A stretch of 64,000 nt of DNA from Kandleria vitulina DSM 20405 (GCF_000702065.1 NZ_JNKN01000004.1:43964-107963); one strand, 5' to 3'; shown: positions 1 through 9,285, numbered from the stretch's first letter. Numbers and translations: made by a program. Notes: generated from the sequence alone by a model not told the origin.

Positions 1-2
1 CA

Positions 3-587
3 TTAGGCAATAAGGAAACTGTTGTTGTACAGGGTGGTATTGGCAAAGTGAATGCGACTGTCTCTTGTACACTTATGATCAAGAACTTTAATATTGATCA
101 TCTTATCAATATTGGAACTGCTGGTGGTCTTTGTCAGGAAGAAGAAGTTGGAGATATTGTCATTGGTGAAAGAGTATGCCATCATGATTTCGACTTGACA
201 GGCTTTGGTAGACCGATGGGACGTATTCCTAATCTTCCTGAAGTTTATATTCATGCCAATGAGGACATGGTACGTGTGGCTCAGGAAGTCTTAAAAGATA
301 ATGATGTAAGAGCGCATACAGGTATTATCGCATCAGGTGATCAGTTTGTTCATACAAAAGAACAGGTAGATAAGATCTTGACTCATTTCCCAGAAGCGAT
401 GTGTGCTGAAATGGAAGCTGCCAGCATTGGACAGACTTGTTACTTGTTCCAGGTTCCTTTTATCATCACTCGCGGCTTAAGTGATATTTTTAATAAAGGA
501 AATAACTCAATACAGTTTGATGAATACTTAAAGAAAGCTTCTAAAGTATCTGCCAAGATGTGTTATGAGTTAGCGCAGAAATTATAA
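3..587 (+). CDS. mtnN: MTA/SAH nucleosidase, 5' end outside window
   Basis: Cleaves 5'-methylthioadenosine and S-adenosylhomocysteine to adenine and the thioribose or ribosyl-homocysteine, in the methionine salvage and activated-methyl cycle; cytosolic. The frame is open to the left edge, so the start codon lies outside the window; about 194 residues are visible of a family length near 230. Visible family motifs are GGIGKVNA near the edge, NIGTAGG, GIIASGDQFV, the substrate-binding MEAAS and the RGLSD motif carrying the catalytic Asp. The stop overlaps the next start by one base (TAATG), so it is translationally coupled to the U32 gene. Identification is confident; only the N-terminus is unseen. 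Confidence 0.95.
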   Translation, partial: LGNKETVVVQGGIGKVNATVSCTLMIKNFNIDHLINIGTAGGLCQEEEVGDIVIGERVCHHDFDLTGFGRPMGRIPNLPEVYIHANEDMVRVAQEVLKDNDVRAHTGIIASGDQFVHTKEQVDKILTHFPEAMCAEMEAASIGQTCYLFQVPFIITRGLSDIFNKGNNSIQFDEYLKKASKVSAKMCYELAQKL

Positions 588-2878
588 TGAAAAGAATTGA
601 ATTATTGGCACCAGCAGGTGATTTTGAATCTTTGAAGGCCGCTATTGCCAATGGTGCTAATGCTATTTACTTAGGTGGCAATGCTTTTTCGGCACGTGCT
701 TTTGCAAAGAACTTTGATCGTGATGAATTAGAAGAAGCTGTAAAATATGCGCATCTTCGTGGTGTTAAGATTCATGTGACAATCAATATTCTTTATAAAG
801 ATGAAGAGTTCACGCATCTGTTTGACTATATTGATTTTCTTTATAAGATACAGGTAGATGCTCTCTTGATTCAGGATATTGGATTATTGAAAGCAGTAAG
901 AGCACGCTATCCTGATTTTGAAGTTCATGTCTCAACGCAGATGACTGTCAATACGCTTGAAGCGTTACGTTACTTTGAAGAATTAGGAGTAAAACGTGTC
1001 GTTCTTTCTAGAGAGAATACAATTGAACAGATGAAATATATCTGTGATCATACTTCTCTTGAAGTAGAAGTCTTTGCTCATGGCGCCATCTGTGTAGCTT
1101 ATTCAGGACAGTGTCTTATGAGCAGCATGATTGGCAAGAGAAGCGGTAATAGAGGGGCTTGTGCCCAGCCTTGTCGTCTTCCTTATCGTCTTGAAGAAGA
1201 TGGAAAGATTTTAGATGAAGAGCAGTTCCTCATGTCTCCTAGGGATTTATGTACCATTGAAAATGTGGAGGAATTCATAAAGGCAGGTATTACTTCTTTA
1301 AAGATAGAAGGGCGTATGAAAAAGCCTGAATATGTTGCTGCGGTGGTGCATGCCTATAAGAAAGCTATTGATCATGTATATGATCATCATCTAGAAGATA
1401 TTGATAGTGATGACATCGATAACATGAAACGCATGTTTAATCGTCATTATACAAAAGGGTATGCTTTTCATGATCATAAGATTGTAGATCAGGATTATTC
1501 TGGTAATAGAGGAATGCATCTTGGCTATGTTAAAGGATATTCTAAAAAGAAGAAATGTGTTTCTATTATGTTAGAGGATACTTTATCCCAGCTTGACAGC
1601 ATTGTTTTTGAAGCTATTGATAAAGGAAGACCTGTCAATAAGATTTATAAGGATGGGATGCTTGTCAATGAGGCACACAAAGGTGACGTTGTAGAAATTG
1701 AATTTAACACACCGGTCTATGAAGGAGCTGTCAATAAGACAGTATCAGTGAAAACAATAGAGGCATTAAGAAAGACCTTCATGAAGGAAGGAAAGTTCCG
1801 CTATGTAAGTTTCTCATTCTATGCTTATTTGAATTCACCAATGATGCTCATGGCTGAATGTGATGGTGAACATTTCGAGGTTATCAGTGAGTATACATGT
1901 GAAAAGGCCCTTCATACACCAACTGATGAAATGCGTATTGAAAAGCAGTTAAGAAAGCTTGGTGGCACAATCTATGAAGTAGATAGTGTCAGTGTGGATA
2001 TTGCTGAAGAGATCAATATACCTATTTCTATTCTTAATAAGATGAGAAGAGAAATGGTAGATAAGATGAATGAACATTTCTCATCACGTGTTATTCATCA
2101 TGAAGGAATCAAAACTTATGAAGTAAACAAAAAAGAAAATGTAAGTGGAAACTTTTATGTTTGTGTACGTACATTATCACAGCTTAAGTGTGCACTAGAC
2201 TATTTTGATCATGTCTACTACTATTATCAAAGCAACTTGGATGAAGCTTTGAATCTCTTTGATCAATATGAAAAGGAAGCGGGTATCTATCTTCCACGTA
2301 TTACTACTGATAAAGAAATAAAGGAAATTGTTCAATCGATACCAGCGACAATTAAGCATTTTATTGTTAATGATTATGGTTTTTATCGTCAATATAAGGA
2401 TAAAGATGTTATCTTGGGAACAGGGTTAAATATCTTTAATCATTATAGTGCCTCTTCATTTGATGAATCTTTAATTGTCAGCTATGAAACAACATCAAAA
2501 CAGATTGAGACTATTAAGGATTATGCAAAAGAGACCATTGTTCCAATCTATGGATATATAGAAAACATGATCTCTGACCATTGTGTCATTTCCCAAAGAT
2601 ATTTCGGGAAAAAGGTACCACATTGCTCATTGTGTAAAAAGCATTCTTATCGCTTGATTGACCGTAAGGATGTAGCTTTTTCAGTATTTACTGATGATGC
2701 TTGTCGCAATCATATTTTAAATGCTTATCCACTATATTATTCTCATTATCGTAAGTTTAATACATCATATTTTATGATGTTTACAATTGAAGAGGATATT
2801 CAGGATATTATTGAATCTATTCTTAAAGGGCAATCGCTTTCAAAATATATACAAACAACGACAGGGTATCTTTCTTGA
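587..2878 (+). CDS. U32 family protein with DUF3656, RlhA/TrhP-like RNA hydroxylation factor
   Basis: 763-residue U32 'peptidase' family protein. The N-terminal TIM-barrel-like part begins with the ELLAPAGDFESL motif, and the U32 signature EVFAHGAICVAYSGQC lies near residue 165 with further Cys in RGACAQPCR. A DUF3656-type middle region follows. A second Cys-rich patch (HCSLCK) is near the C-terminus. Characterised relatives (E. coli RlhA and TrhP) are needed for 5-hydroxylation of rRNA or tRNA pyrimidines rather than proteolysis, and the Cys residues are probably iron-sulfur ligands. The DUF3656 region makes it closer in layout to RlhA than to the shorter TrhP. Which RNA it acts on cannot be read from sequence. 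It is coupled to mtnN. Confidence 0.85.
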   Translation: MKRIELLAPAGDFESLKAAIANGANAIYLGGNAFSARAFAKNFDRDELEEAVKYAHLRGVKIHVTINILYKDEEFTHLFDYIDFLYKIQVDALLIQDIGLLKAVRARYPDFEVHVSTQMTVNTLEALRYFEELGVKRVVLSRENTIEQMKYICDHTSLEVEVFAHGAICVAYSGQCLMSSMIGKRSGNRGACAQPCRLPYRLEEDGKILDEEQFLMSPRDLCTIENVEEFIKAGITSLKIEGRMKKPEYVAAVVHAYKKAIDHVYDHHLEDIDSDDIDNMKRMFNRHYTKGYAFHDHKIVDQDYSGNRGMHLGYVKGYSKKKKCVSIMLEDTLSQLDSIVFEAIDKGRPVNKIYKDGMLVNEAHKGDVVEIEFNTPVYEGAVNKTVSVKTIEALRKTFMKEGKFRYVSFSFYAYLNSPMMLMAECDGEHFEVISEYTCEKALHTPTDEMRIEKQLRKLGGTIYEVDSVSVDIAEEINIPISILNKMRREMVDKMNEHFSSRVIHHEGIKTYEVNKKENVSGNFYVCVRTLSQLKCALDYFDHVYYYYQSNLDEALNLFDQYEKEAGIYLPRITTDKEIKEIVQSIPATIKHFIVNDYGFYRQYKDKDVILGTGLNIFNHYSASSFDESLIVSYETTSKQIETIKDYAKETIVPIYGYIENMISDHCVISQRYFGKKVPHCSLCKKHSYRLIDRKDVAFSVFTDDACRNHILNAYPLYYSHYRKFNTSYFMMFTIEEDIQDIIESILKGQSLSKYIQTTTGYLS

Positions 2879-2893
2879 TATCCTGTTTTTTTA
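2861..2893 (+). terminator. Rho-independent terminator of the U32 gene
   Basis: Stem ACAGGGTATC (2861-2870) pairs with GATATCCTGT (2877-2886), with one G-U wobble and a 6-nt loop, followed directly by a long T-rich run. The left arm lies inside the last codons of the U32 gene. Confidence 0.8.
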
Positions 2894-2912
2894 TTTTTTC
2901 TAAATTCCTGAT

Positions 2913-2941
2913 TTGAAAAAGGAAATATTTTGTGTTATAAT
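2913..2941 (+). promoter_or_regulatory. Sigma-A-type promoter of the XRE regulator
   Basis: TTGAAA (2913-2918) and TATAAT (2936-2941) are separated by exactly 17 bp, with a TG one base before the -10. It lies just after the upstream terminator and about 20 bp before the XRE gene start. Confidence 0.8.
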
Positions 2942-2962
2942 ACTAAACAAGGAGTGAGTCAA

Positions 2963-3298
2963 ATGTCGTTAGATTTAGAATTAGCACAAAGATTGAAAGC
3001 ATATCGTAATTTTAAGCATTTAACCCAAAAAGAAGTTGCTGCGCATCTTAATGTACCTCATTCTGCTATCTCAGATATCGAAAATGGCAAGAGAGATGTT
3101 ACAGTAGGAGAGCTTAAGGTTTTATCACATCTATATGGGCGTAGTGTAGAAGAAATTATGAGCGGTAAGAAATATGACTATTATAATATCGCAAATATTG
3201 CAAGATTATTATCAGAATTACCTGATGAAGATCTTAAAGAAGTCATGTTTATCATTGAGTACAAACGTAAAAGAATTGAAGAAAAGAATTCATTATAA
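2963..3298 (+). CDS. XRE-family HTH transcriptional regulator
   Basis: 111-residue DNA-binding protein with a lambda-repressor-like helix-turn-helix at about residues 8-62 (LTQKEVAAHLNVPHSAISDIENGKRDV is spread over the two recognition helices). The rest is a short charged helical tail (ELPDEDLKEVMFIIEYKRKR) that may dimerise. I chose the ATG at 2963 because it has an AAGGAG site 7 nt upstream; an ATT/GTG-type start further left would sit in the promoter. It has its own promoter and terminator, so it is monocistronic. Targets cannot be inferred; no phage genes or metallopeptidase partner are adjacent. Confidence 0.85.
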   Translation: MSLDLELAQRLKAYRNFKHLTQKEVAAHLNVPHSAISDIENGKRDVTVGELKVLSHLYGRSVEEIMSGKKYDYYNIANIARLLSELPDEDLKEVMFIIEYKRKRIEEKNSL

Positions 3299-3300
3299 AA

Positions 3301-3339
3301 GAGAAGACCGAGACTATTGTCTTAGGGTCTTCTCTTTTT
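3301..3339. terminator. Bidirectional terminator between XRE gene and yfcE
   Basis: GAGAAGACC (3301-3309) pairs with GGTCTTCTC (3326-3334), followed by TTTTT on the + strand. The stem overlaps the 3' end of the convergent phosphodiesterase gene, so it probably serves both transcripts. Confidence 0.75.
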
Positions 3340-3874
3340 CTATTTGTGCAACCAGTTTTTTGAATTCTTCTAGAAGAGTTAAGCCTTCTTCAAGAACATA
3401 ATCTACACACTCATGCGTTGTATGATGATAGAAATGACAGCTGAAATGATTTTTGTCTATTTCAACAATCGCGTATGTACCATAGCCGTATGATCCTCTG
3501 TTGATCATGGTGCTTCCTGGATTGATAAAGGTAATGCCTTCATGAATCTGTAATGTAGGTACATGTGTATGACCATGAAAACAGTAGTGTACATTGTTTT
3601 CTTTGCAGAGTCTTATGAGTTCATCATAGTTTTTGTAGACATTATAGAGGTGTCCATGGGTAATGAGATAGTCATCATGTGTTATGAAGGTTGGATAGCT
3701 TTCATCATAATCATGGTTTCCTTTTACTATATAGTCTATTTTTTTATAACGTGTTTTATAGGGAAGAGAAGTGTCTCCACAATGAACAATGAGATCACAT
3801 TCTTTTCTGTAGGCTAAAATGTCTTCTAATATTCCATTTTCCATATGTGTATCACTTAGTATTAAAATTTTCAT
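3314..3874 (-). CDS. YfcE/MJ0936-family metallophosphodiesterase
   Basis: 186-residue calcineurin-like phosphodiesterase; relatives hydrolyse phosphodiesters in vitro with Mn2+, and the natural substrate is usually unknown. All metal-binding motifs are visible in order: SDTH near residue 8, HCGD near 32, KGNHD near 52, ITHGH near 72 and FHGHTH near 100. These correspond to the two-metal site. Length and motif spacing match the YfcE/YsnB branch. It is convergent to the XRE gene and stands alone on the - strand. The start ATG at 3874 is preceded by an AGGCTATTT stretch with only a weak ribosome site. Confidence 0.88.
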   Translation of the reverse strand: MKILILSDTHMENGILEDILAYRKECDLIVHCGDTSLPYKTRYKKIDYIVKGNHDYDESYPTFITHDDYLITHGHLYNVYKNYDELIRLCKENNVHYCFHGHTHVPTLQIHEGITFINPGSTMINRGSYGYGTYAIVEIDKNHFSCHFYHHTTHECVDYVLEEGLTLLEEFKKLVAQIEKEKTLRQ

Positions 3875-3981
3875 AGTAAATAGCCTTTCATGTAGGTAAA
3901 GATATTATCGATATATTCATATTAATTCTGATTTTGTGATTTCGTCAATATGTAAGGTAAAAAAAATTGAAACAGTAAGGG

Positions 3982-4010
3982 TTTACATTAGGGCATATTT
4001 GTTTTAAAAT
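3982..4010 (+). promoter_or_regulatory. Promoter of the orphan EIIB gene
   Basis: TTTACA (3982-3987) and TAAAAT (4005-4010) are spaced by 17 bp. A strong AAAGGAG site lies at 4029-4035 just before the ATG at 4045. Confidence 0.75.
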
Positions 4011-4044
4011 AGTCTTATAGATATAGGAAAAGGAGTAATTTATA

Positions 4045-4359
4045 ATGAAAACAATTTTATTAGTTTGTTCAGCTGGTATGTCTACTAGTTTATTAGTTAC
4101 AAAAATGGAAGCAGCTGCTAAAGAAAAAGGTGTAGAAACAAAGATCTTCGCATTACCTTTCTCTGATGCACCAAGAGTATTAGAAGAAGTTGATTGTATC
4201 TTACTTGGCCCACAGGTTAGATTCCAGAAAGCTTCAATCGAAAAATTAGCAGCTTCAAGAAAAGCAGGTCAGATTCCTGTTGATGTAATCGATATGAGAG
4301 ATTACGGTACTATGAACGGTAAGGCTGTATTAGAAAAAGCTTTAAGCATGTTAGACTAA
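4045..4359 (+). CDS. PTS lactose/cellobiose-type EIIB component
   Basis: 104-residue EIIB of the lactose/cellobiose (CelA/ChbB) phosphotransferase family. The phosphocysteine is Cys8 in the P-loop-like LLVCSAGMSTS. In a full system it takes phosphate from EIIA and passes it to sugar bound by EIIC at the membrane. The length is complete for a single-domain EIIB. No EIIA, EIIC or phospho-glycosidase gene lies nearby, and it has its own promoter, strong ribosome site and terminator, so it is an orphan transcription unit. It either partners with an EIIC elsewhere or has a regulatory role; the sequence does not say which. Confidence 0.9.
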   Translation: MKTILLVCSAGMSTSLLVTKMEAAAKEKGVETKIFALPFSDAPRVLEEVDCILLGPQVRFQKASIEKLAASRKAGQIPVDVIDMRDYGTMNGKAVLEKALSMLD

Positions 4360-4373
4360 TAATGAATAATACT

Positions 4374-4408
4374 GCGATATATGTGCTATCATATATCGCT
4401 TTTTTTTT
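4374..4408 (+). terminator. Terminator of the EIIB gene
   Basis: GCGATATATG (4374-4383) and CATATATCGC (4390-4399) form a perfect 10-bp stem with a 6-nt loop, followed by nine T residues. Confidence 0.9.
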
Positions 4409-4428
4409 GTAGCATTTGTACTTCTGTT

Positions 4429-4438
4429 TTGTTATAAT
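4429..4438 (+). promoter_or_regulatory. Extended -10 promoter of the ACT/UPF0210 operon
   Basis: TGTTATAAT is an extended -10 (TATAAT at 4433-4438) with no good -35 at 16-18 bp, because that position is taken by the upstream terminator T-tract. It is followed by an AGGGGGAAAG ribosome site and the ATG at 4468. Confidence 0.6.
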
Positions 4439-4467
4439 GAGAAAAAAATAGGGGGAAAGATACGATT

Positions 4468-4740
4468 ATGGAAAAAAGTATTATCACAGTTGTTGGAAAA
4501 GACCAGGTAGGAATTATTGCTAAGGTCTGCACATATTTAGCAGATTCTAACGTCAATATTTTGGATATTTCCCAGACCATTTTGGATGGTTACTTTAATA
4601 TGATGATGATCGTGGATACACACGGTGCAAATAGAGAGTTCTCTGTTTTAGTAGAAGAATTATCACAGTTAGGGGATAGCATTGGTACAAAGATTAAGCT
4701 TCAGCATGAACAGATCTTTGATATGATGCATAGAATTTAA
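4468..4740 (+). CDS. ACT-domain protein (UPF0237 family)
   Basis: 90-residue stand-alone ACT domain of the UPF0237 family. The ligand-binding pattern [18 protein letters not shown] near the N-terminus and the [18 protein letters not shown] strand are typical. Members bind small ligands such as amino acids, but none is established for this family. The gene lies 10 bp upstream of the UPF0210 gene. This pairing is conserved across many Bacillota, so the two products probably form a complex or sensor-effector pair (inference). No enzymatic domain is present. Confidence 0.9.
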   Translation: MEKSIITVVGKDQVGIIAKVCTYLADSNVNILDISQTILDGYFNMMMIVDTHGANREFSVLVEELSQLGDSIGTKIKLQHEQIFDMMHRI

Positions 4741-4750
4741 GGAGAGCACT

Positions 4751-6115
4751 ATGATAAATTTATTTGAAGTTTCTGAAACAAATAAAATGATTGAACAGGA
4801 GAATCTTGATGTTCGTACAATTACAATCGGGATTAGTCTGTTTGATTGCATTGATGCTAATGTAGATACATTATGTGACAATATTTATAAGAAAATTATG
4901 ACAGTTGCTAAGGATCATGTTCCTACAGCTGAAAGAATTGAAAAGAAATATGGTATTCCTATTGTCAATAAGCGTATTTCAGTTACGCCTATTGGTACAA
5001 TTGGAGCTTCAGCATGTCATTCCATTGAAGATTTTGTGAAAATCGCAAAAACATTGGATAAATGTGCTCATGAATTAGGCGTTAACTTTATCGGAGGATA
5101 CAGTGCTATTGTATCTAAAGGGATGTCTAAATCTGAACGTCTATTGATTGAATCTATTCCATCAGCAATGAAGGAAACTGAGCTTGTATGTTCAAGTGTA
5201 AACGTAGGTTCTACAAAGACTGGTATTAATATGGATGCTGTGAAATTATTGGGTGAAATAGTTTTAAAGACAGCTGACATTACTAAAGAAAATGATTCGA
5301 TTGGATGTGCTAAGCTTGTTATCTTCTGTAATGCACCAGATGATAACCCATTTATGGCAGGGGCTTTCCATGGTATCACTGAAACTGATGCTATCATCAA
5401 TGTTGGGGTAAGTGGTCCTGGGGTAATGAACAAGGCTATTGCACAGGCTAAAGGAAAGTCTTTTGGTGAACTTTGTGAAACTATCAAGAAGACTGCTTTC
5501 AAGATTACTCGTGTTGGTCAGCTTGTTGCTAGAGAAGCATCTGAAGCATTAGGTATTCCTTTTGGTATTATCGATTTATCATTAGCACCAACACCTGCTA
5601 TGGGAGATAGTATTTCTGACTGTCTTGAAGGTATGGGACTTGAACGTACTGGTGCACCAGGAACAACTGCTGCATTGGCAATCTTAAATGACCAGGTTAA
5701 GAAAGGTGGCGTTATGGCTTCTTCTTATGTTGGTGGTTTATCAGGTGCCTTTATTCCAGTCAGTGAAGACCAGGGAATGATTGATGCTGTTAATGCTGGT
5801 TCATTAACATTAGAAAAGCTTGAAGCTATGACTTGTGTATGTTCAGTAGGTCTTGATATGATTGCCATTCCAGGTAATACAAAAGCGACAACTATTTCAG
5901 GTATTATCGCTGATGAAATGGCTATTGGTATGATTAACCAGAAAACAACAGCTGTCAGATTGATTCCAGTTATTGGTAAAGATGTAGGGGATACTGTTGA
6001 ATTCGGCGGTTTATTAGGATATGCACCAATCATGCCTGTAAACAATTTCTCATGTGATGATTTTGTTAACCGTGGTGGACGTATTCCAGCACCAATTCAC
6101 AGCTTTAAAAACTAA
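4751..6115 (+). CDS. UPF0210 (DUF711) family protein
   Basis: 454-residue protein of the UPF0210/DUF711 family, full length for the family. It has Gly- and Ala-rich motifs such as [18 protein letters not shown] and [21 protein letters not shown]. Distant similarity of the family to glycyl-radical enzymes (the PFL-like fold) is described, but there is no glycyl-radical motif or activase gene here, so I do not assign that activity. The ATG at 4751 has a GGAGAG site. It is co-transcribed with the ACT-domain gene just upstream and ends in a clear terminator. Biochemical function is unknown. Confidence 0.9.
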   Translation: MINLFEVSETNKMIEQENLDVRTITIGISLFDCIDANVDTLCDNIYKKIMTVAKDHVPTAERIEKKYGIPIVNKRISVTPIGTIGASACHSIEDFVKIAKTLDKCAHELGVNFIGGYSAIVSKGMSKSERLLIESIPSAMKETELVCSSVNVGSTKTGINMDAVKLLGEIVLKTADITKENDSIGCAKLVIFCNAPDDNPFMAGAFHGITETDAIINVGVSGPGVMNKAIAQAKGKSFGELCETIKKTAFKITRVGQLVAREASEALGIPFGIIDLSLAPTPAMGDSISDCLEGMGLERTGAPGTTAALAILNDQVKKGGVMASSYVGGLSGAFIPVSEDQGMIDAVNAGSLTLEKLEAMTCVCSVGLDMIAIPGNTKATTISGIIADEMAIGMINQKTTAVRLIPVIGKDVGDTVEFGGLLGYAPIMPVNNFSCDDFVNRGGRIPAPIHSFKN

Positions 6116-6117
6116 TG

Positions 6118-6143
6118 AAAAGACGAGTTTCTCGTCTTTTTTT
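6118..6143 (+). terminator. Terminator after UPF0210 gene
   Basis: Perfect 10-bp stem AAAAGACGAG (6118-6127) / CTCGTCTTTT (6131-6140) with a TTT loop and trailing T residues, only 20 bp before the next start. Confidence 0.85.
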
Positions 6144-6160
6144 AACAGGGAGAATATATT

Positions 6161-7384
6161 ATGAAACTAAATGATCTTATCGTATATGATCGCATTTCAG
6201 ATGATCAGGATGTTCTTTATGTACTAAAGAGCATTGAACATCTTCATCATGAAGATATCCAGCATGAGTTTATGACTCATATGTTAAGACTTGCAGAGCG
6301 TTATGATCTTCATGATCATCTAATGCAGGGATTGATTACTTATTTACTCGCAATGCATGAAAATGCCTTTACATTATCATTAGAAAGAAATGTTACTGTA
6401 GAAGATAATCTTAAATATCTTGTCATGGAAGATCTTCATTATTTCTTTGATTTGATGCATGAAAGCTATCAGGAATTAGCTGAAGGAAGTCTTAATTTAT
6501 TAAAGAACTATAAGCATTCTAGACCAATCATCAATAAAGAAATTTATGAACTATTATCTGATCTACAGGAAAAATTAGCACAAAGCAAATCAGTTGAAGA
6601 ATTTTATGAGATTCTCTATAATCATTATATGCACTACGGTGTGGGGAAATATGGCTTAAATAAAGCATTCCGCTACCGTGATGACAAAATCGTATCTATA
6701 GATCATATCGATGATCATACACTAGAACAGCTTATTGGTTATGAACGACAAAAAAAGAAGCTCATTGCCAATACTGAAGCATTTATTAATGGCAAAAAAG
6801 CTAATAATGTTCTTCTTTATGGTGATAATGGAACCGGTAAATCTTCAAGTGTAAAGGCGTTATTGAATCGCTATTATAAGCAAGGATTACGTATGGTTGA
6901 AGTGTATAAACATCAGTTTATCCAGTTGCCTCAGATCATAGGAGAACTTCAGAATCGTCATTATAAGTTCATTATCTTCATGGATGATCTTTCCTTTGAA
7001 GAATTTGAGACAGAATATAAATATCTCAAGGCTGTCATTGAAGGTGGATTAGAAAAGAAACCGGATAATATTCTTATTTATGCTACAAGCAACAGAAGAC
7101 ATCTTATCAAGGAAACTTGGGAAGATAGAGAAGGTTCTGAAATCAATATTAATGATGCAAAACAGGAGAAGCTTTCTCTTGTGGCAAGATTTGGTGTACA
7201 GATTCTTTATACGCATCCAAACAAGAAAGAATATCTTGAAATCGTGGATGGTCTTGCAAAAGAACACGGTCTTAATGTGGATGAAAAAGAGCTTCATCGA
7301 TTGGCTATGGAATGGGAACTTAGAAATGGAGGCTATTCCGGGCGTACTGCAAAGCAGTTTATAAACATGATGCTTGGACAATAA
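6161..7384 (+). CDS. DUF815-family AAA ATPase
   Basis: 407-residue protein of the DUF815 family of P-loop ATPases. The N-terminal ~180 residues are helical. The ATPase domain follows, with Walker A GDNGTGKSS near residue 221, a Walker-B-like IIFMDDLSFEEFE near 275, a sensor-type IYATSNRRHLI near 310 and a C-terminal lid with RTAKQF. The family is widespread, but its substrate or client is not established. An AGGGAG site precedes the ATG at 6161. The stop overlaps the region where the next gene starts, so the two are probably coupled. Confidence 0.88.
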   Translation: MKLNDLIVYDRISDDQDVLYVLKSIEHLHHEDIQHEFMTHMLRLAERYDLHDHLMQGLITYLLAMHENAFTLSLERNVTVEDNLKYLVMEDLHYFFDLMHESYQELAEGSLNLLKNYKHSRPIINKEIYELLSDLQEKLAQSKSVEEFYEILYNHYMHYGVGKYGLNKAFRYRDDKIVSIDHIDDHTLEQLIGYERQKKKLIANTEAFINGKKANNVLLYGDNGTGKSSSVKALLNRYYKQGLRMVEVYKHQFIQLPQIIGELQNRHYKFIIFMDDLSFEEFETEYKYLKAVIEGGLEKKPDNILIYATSNRRHLIKETWEDREGSEININDAKQEKLSLVARFGVQILYTHPNKKEYLEIVDGLAKEHGLNVDEKELHRLAMEWELRNGGYSGRTAKQFINMMLGQ

Positions 7385-7385
7385 C

Positions 7386-9098
7386 ATGCAACCCTTACAA
7401 CTTACCGATTATGATCGTATAAAACCATATTTAGAATTAGGAGATTATGAAGGCTATAATTCTAACTTTGTAACAATGATGATGTGGAATCATGAATATC
7501 ATATCGAATATGAAATTCATGATCATTTCCTTATCATGTTACATAATTACAAAGGTACAAAATATTTTGCGATGCCTTTTACATCAAAAGAATATTATCA
7601 GGAAGCAATGGACTATATGATAGATTATGCTAAAATGAATCATTTTCCATTTATGATTGACTGTGCTGTTCCTGCCTTTGTAGATGAAGTCAAGAAACTT
7701 TACAAAGGTCGTCTTATATTTGAAAGAACAAGAGATTATGATGATTATGTCTACGAAAGAGAAGCCCTGGTTTCTTTATCAGGGAAGAAAATGCAGAAGA
7801 GAAGAAATCATTATAATCAGTTTGTGAAGAGTTATCCTGATTATGAATATCGTTCTTTATCTCTTAATGATGATTTTGACTTAATTATAAAATGTCTTGC
7901 GGAATGGGAAAGCGATCAATCTGCAAGTGAATCACTTACTTCAGAGATTTATGGTATTTTATTTCTTTTATCAAGTAATCATCTTCTGAATATTAAGATG
8001 GGTGGTATTTTCATTAATAATGAATTAAAGGCCTTTACCATTGCTTCTCCATTGTTGCACAATACTATTCAGATTCATGTAGAAAAGGCTGATAAGTCAA
8101 TTAGAGGATTATATCCTGCGATTGCTAAAGAATTCCTTGAACACGAATTTACTGATTATGCTTATGTCAATCGTGAAGAAGATATGGGATTAGTGGGATT
8201 AAGACAATCAAAGATGCGTCTTCATCCTGTACATATGGTAGAAAAGACCCGTATTTTTATAGATGATACTTATATAAGAATAGCTAAACAAGAAGATGAA
8301 GAAGCTATCAGGGCATTATGGCTTGATCGTTTTGAAGATGAGGATGAACAGTCAACATCGTTCTATTTTGATCATATTTACCCTCATGCGAAAACATATG
8401 TTCTTTGTTTTCATGACCGCATTATTTCAGCTATTTCTGTTGAACAATTTGTCGTTAACGGATATGAAGAGTCCTATTATGTGATGGGCGTATTGACAGA
8501 TCGCAGTTTCGAAGGGCAGGGCTTCATGAAAAGGCTATTCAATGTAGTCTTAAATGACTATAAAGAAAAAAGATTATATCTTACGGCTTATCATCCTGAA
8601 GTCTATAAGAGTTTAGGATTTTTACCCTCACACTTTATGAATAAAGTGAAGATTGATAAGAAATATTATAAAACAATGGAAACTGACTATTCATTATCTC
8701 ATGAAGTGAATGCTGAAGTGATGTCATCATTATATGATAACTATGTCTCTTCCTGTTTAGAATACAGAATAAGAGATATCAAAAGCTTTGAATTGCTTCT
8801 TGATAGAACAAGAGCTTTTCATCAGGAATGTGTCATTCTGATGAAAGATAATCAGCCATCTGGTTATATGATTTATGAAATATCAAATGACAATGTTGAT
8901 ATTGTAGAAATCATTTACAAGAGAGAAGATATTGATGCCATTGTATCTTGTATTGTTCAATCATTTAAAGGTAAGTCTATCAATATCATTATTGATAAAG
9001 AGGCCCATATAGAAGGAAAAACATCTTCCCACATCAGCATGCTTTGTAACAAGGAAGATGGTCATGATCATGGAATTATGATCAATGAAGTCTATTAA
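7386..9098 (+). CDS. DUF2156 - GNAT acetyltransferase fusion
   Basis: 570-residue two-part protein. Residues ~1-295 match the DUF2156 family, the acyl-transferase-like fold also found at the C-terminus of MprF, here without membrane helices. Residues ~300-440 form a GNAT acetyltransferase with an acetyl-CoA-loop-like FEGQGFMKRLF and a YKSLGF motif, and a further ~130-residue tail resembles the Eis-type C-terminus. I prefer the ATG at 7386 over the TTG at 7374, which overlaps the DUF815 stop; neither has a strong ribosome site, so translation is probably coupled. Substrates are unknown. Aminoacyl transfer plus acetylation are guesses from the fold. Confidence 0.8.
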   Translation: MQPLQLTDYDRIKPYLELGDYEGYNSNFVTMMMWNHEYHIEYEIHDHFLIMLHNYKGTKYFAMPFTSKEYYQEAMDYMIDYAKMNHFPFMIDCAVPAFVDEVKKLYKGRLIFERTRDYDDYVYEREALVSLSGKKMQKRRNHYNQFVKSYPDYEYRSLSLNDDFDLIIKCLAEWESDQSASESLTSEIYGILFLLSSNHLLNIKMGGIFINNELKAFTIASPLLHNTIQIHVEKADKSIRGLYPAIAKEFLEHEFTDYAYVNREEDMGLVGLRQSKMRLHPVHMVEKTRIFIDDTYIRIAKQEDEEAIRALWLDRFEDEDEQSTSFYFDHIYPHAKTYVLCFHDRIISAISVEQFVVNGYEESYYVMGVLTDRSFEGQGFMKRLFNVVLNDYKEKRLYLTAYHPEVYKSLGFLPSHFMNKVKIDKKYYKTMETDYSLSHEVNAEVMSSLYDNYVSSCLEYRIRDIKSFELLLDRTRAFHQECVILMKDNQPSGYMIYEISNDNVDIVEIIYKREDIDAIVSCIVQSFKGKSINIIIDKEAHIEGKTSSHISMLCNKEDGHDHGIMINEVY

Positions 9099-9106
9099 CT
9101 ACTATA

Positions 9107-9135
9107 GCGAGGAGCATTTTGCTCTTCGCTTTTTT
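9107..9135 (+). terminator. Terminator after the DUF2156-GNAT gene
   Basis: GCGAGGAGCA (9107-9116) pairs with TGCTCTTCGC (9120-9129), with one G-T wobble and a 3-nt loop, followed by a T6 run. Confidence 0.85.
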
Positions 9136-9285
9136 ATAAAAAGCATTTTCAATATTTAACATACGATTTGGTCTTTTTTTACTCGTTCATTCTATAGAGT
9201 TCGCTGATTATATTGAGTATTTTAAAAAAACACTTTTAAAATATATTCTTTATAAAATTTATACCAACTTTTACAAAATACTTTA

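Noticed and set aside
3174-3401. Second small protein overlapping the XRE gene
   Set aside because: It is out of frame within a clear HTH gene, runs through the terminator and has no ribosome site.
5068-5502. 144-codon - strand frame
   Set aside because: It lies opposite the well-supported UPF0210 gene and has no family features; an antisense shadow.
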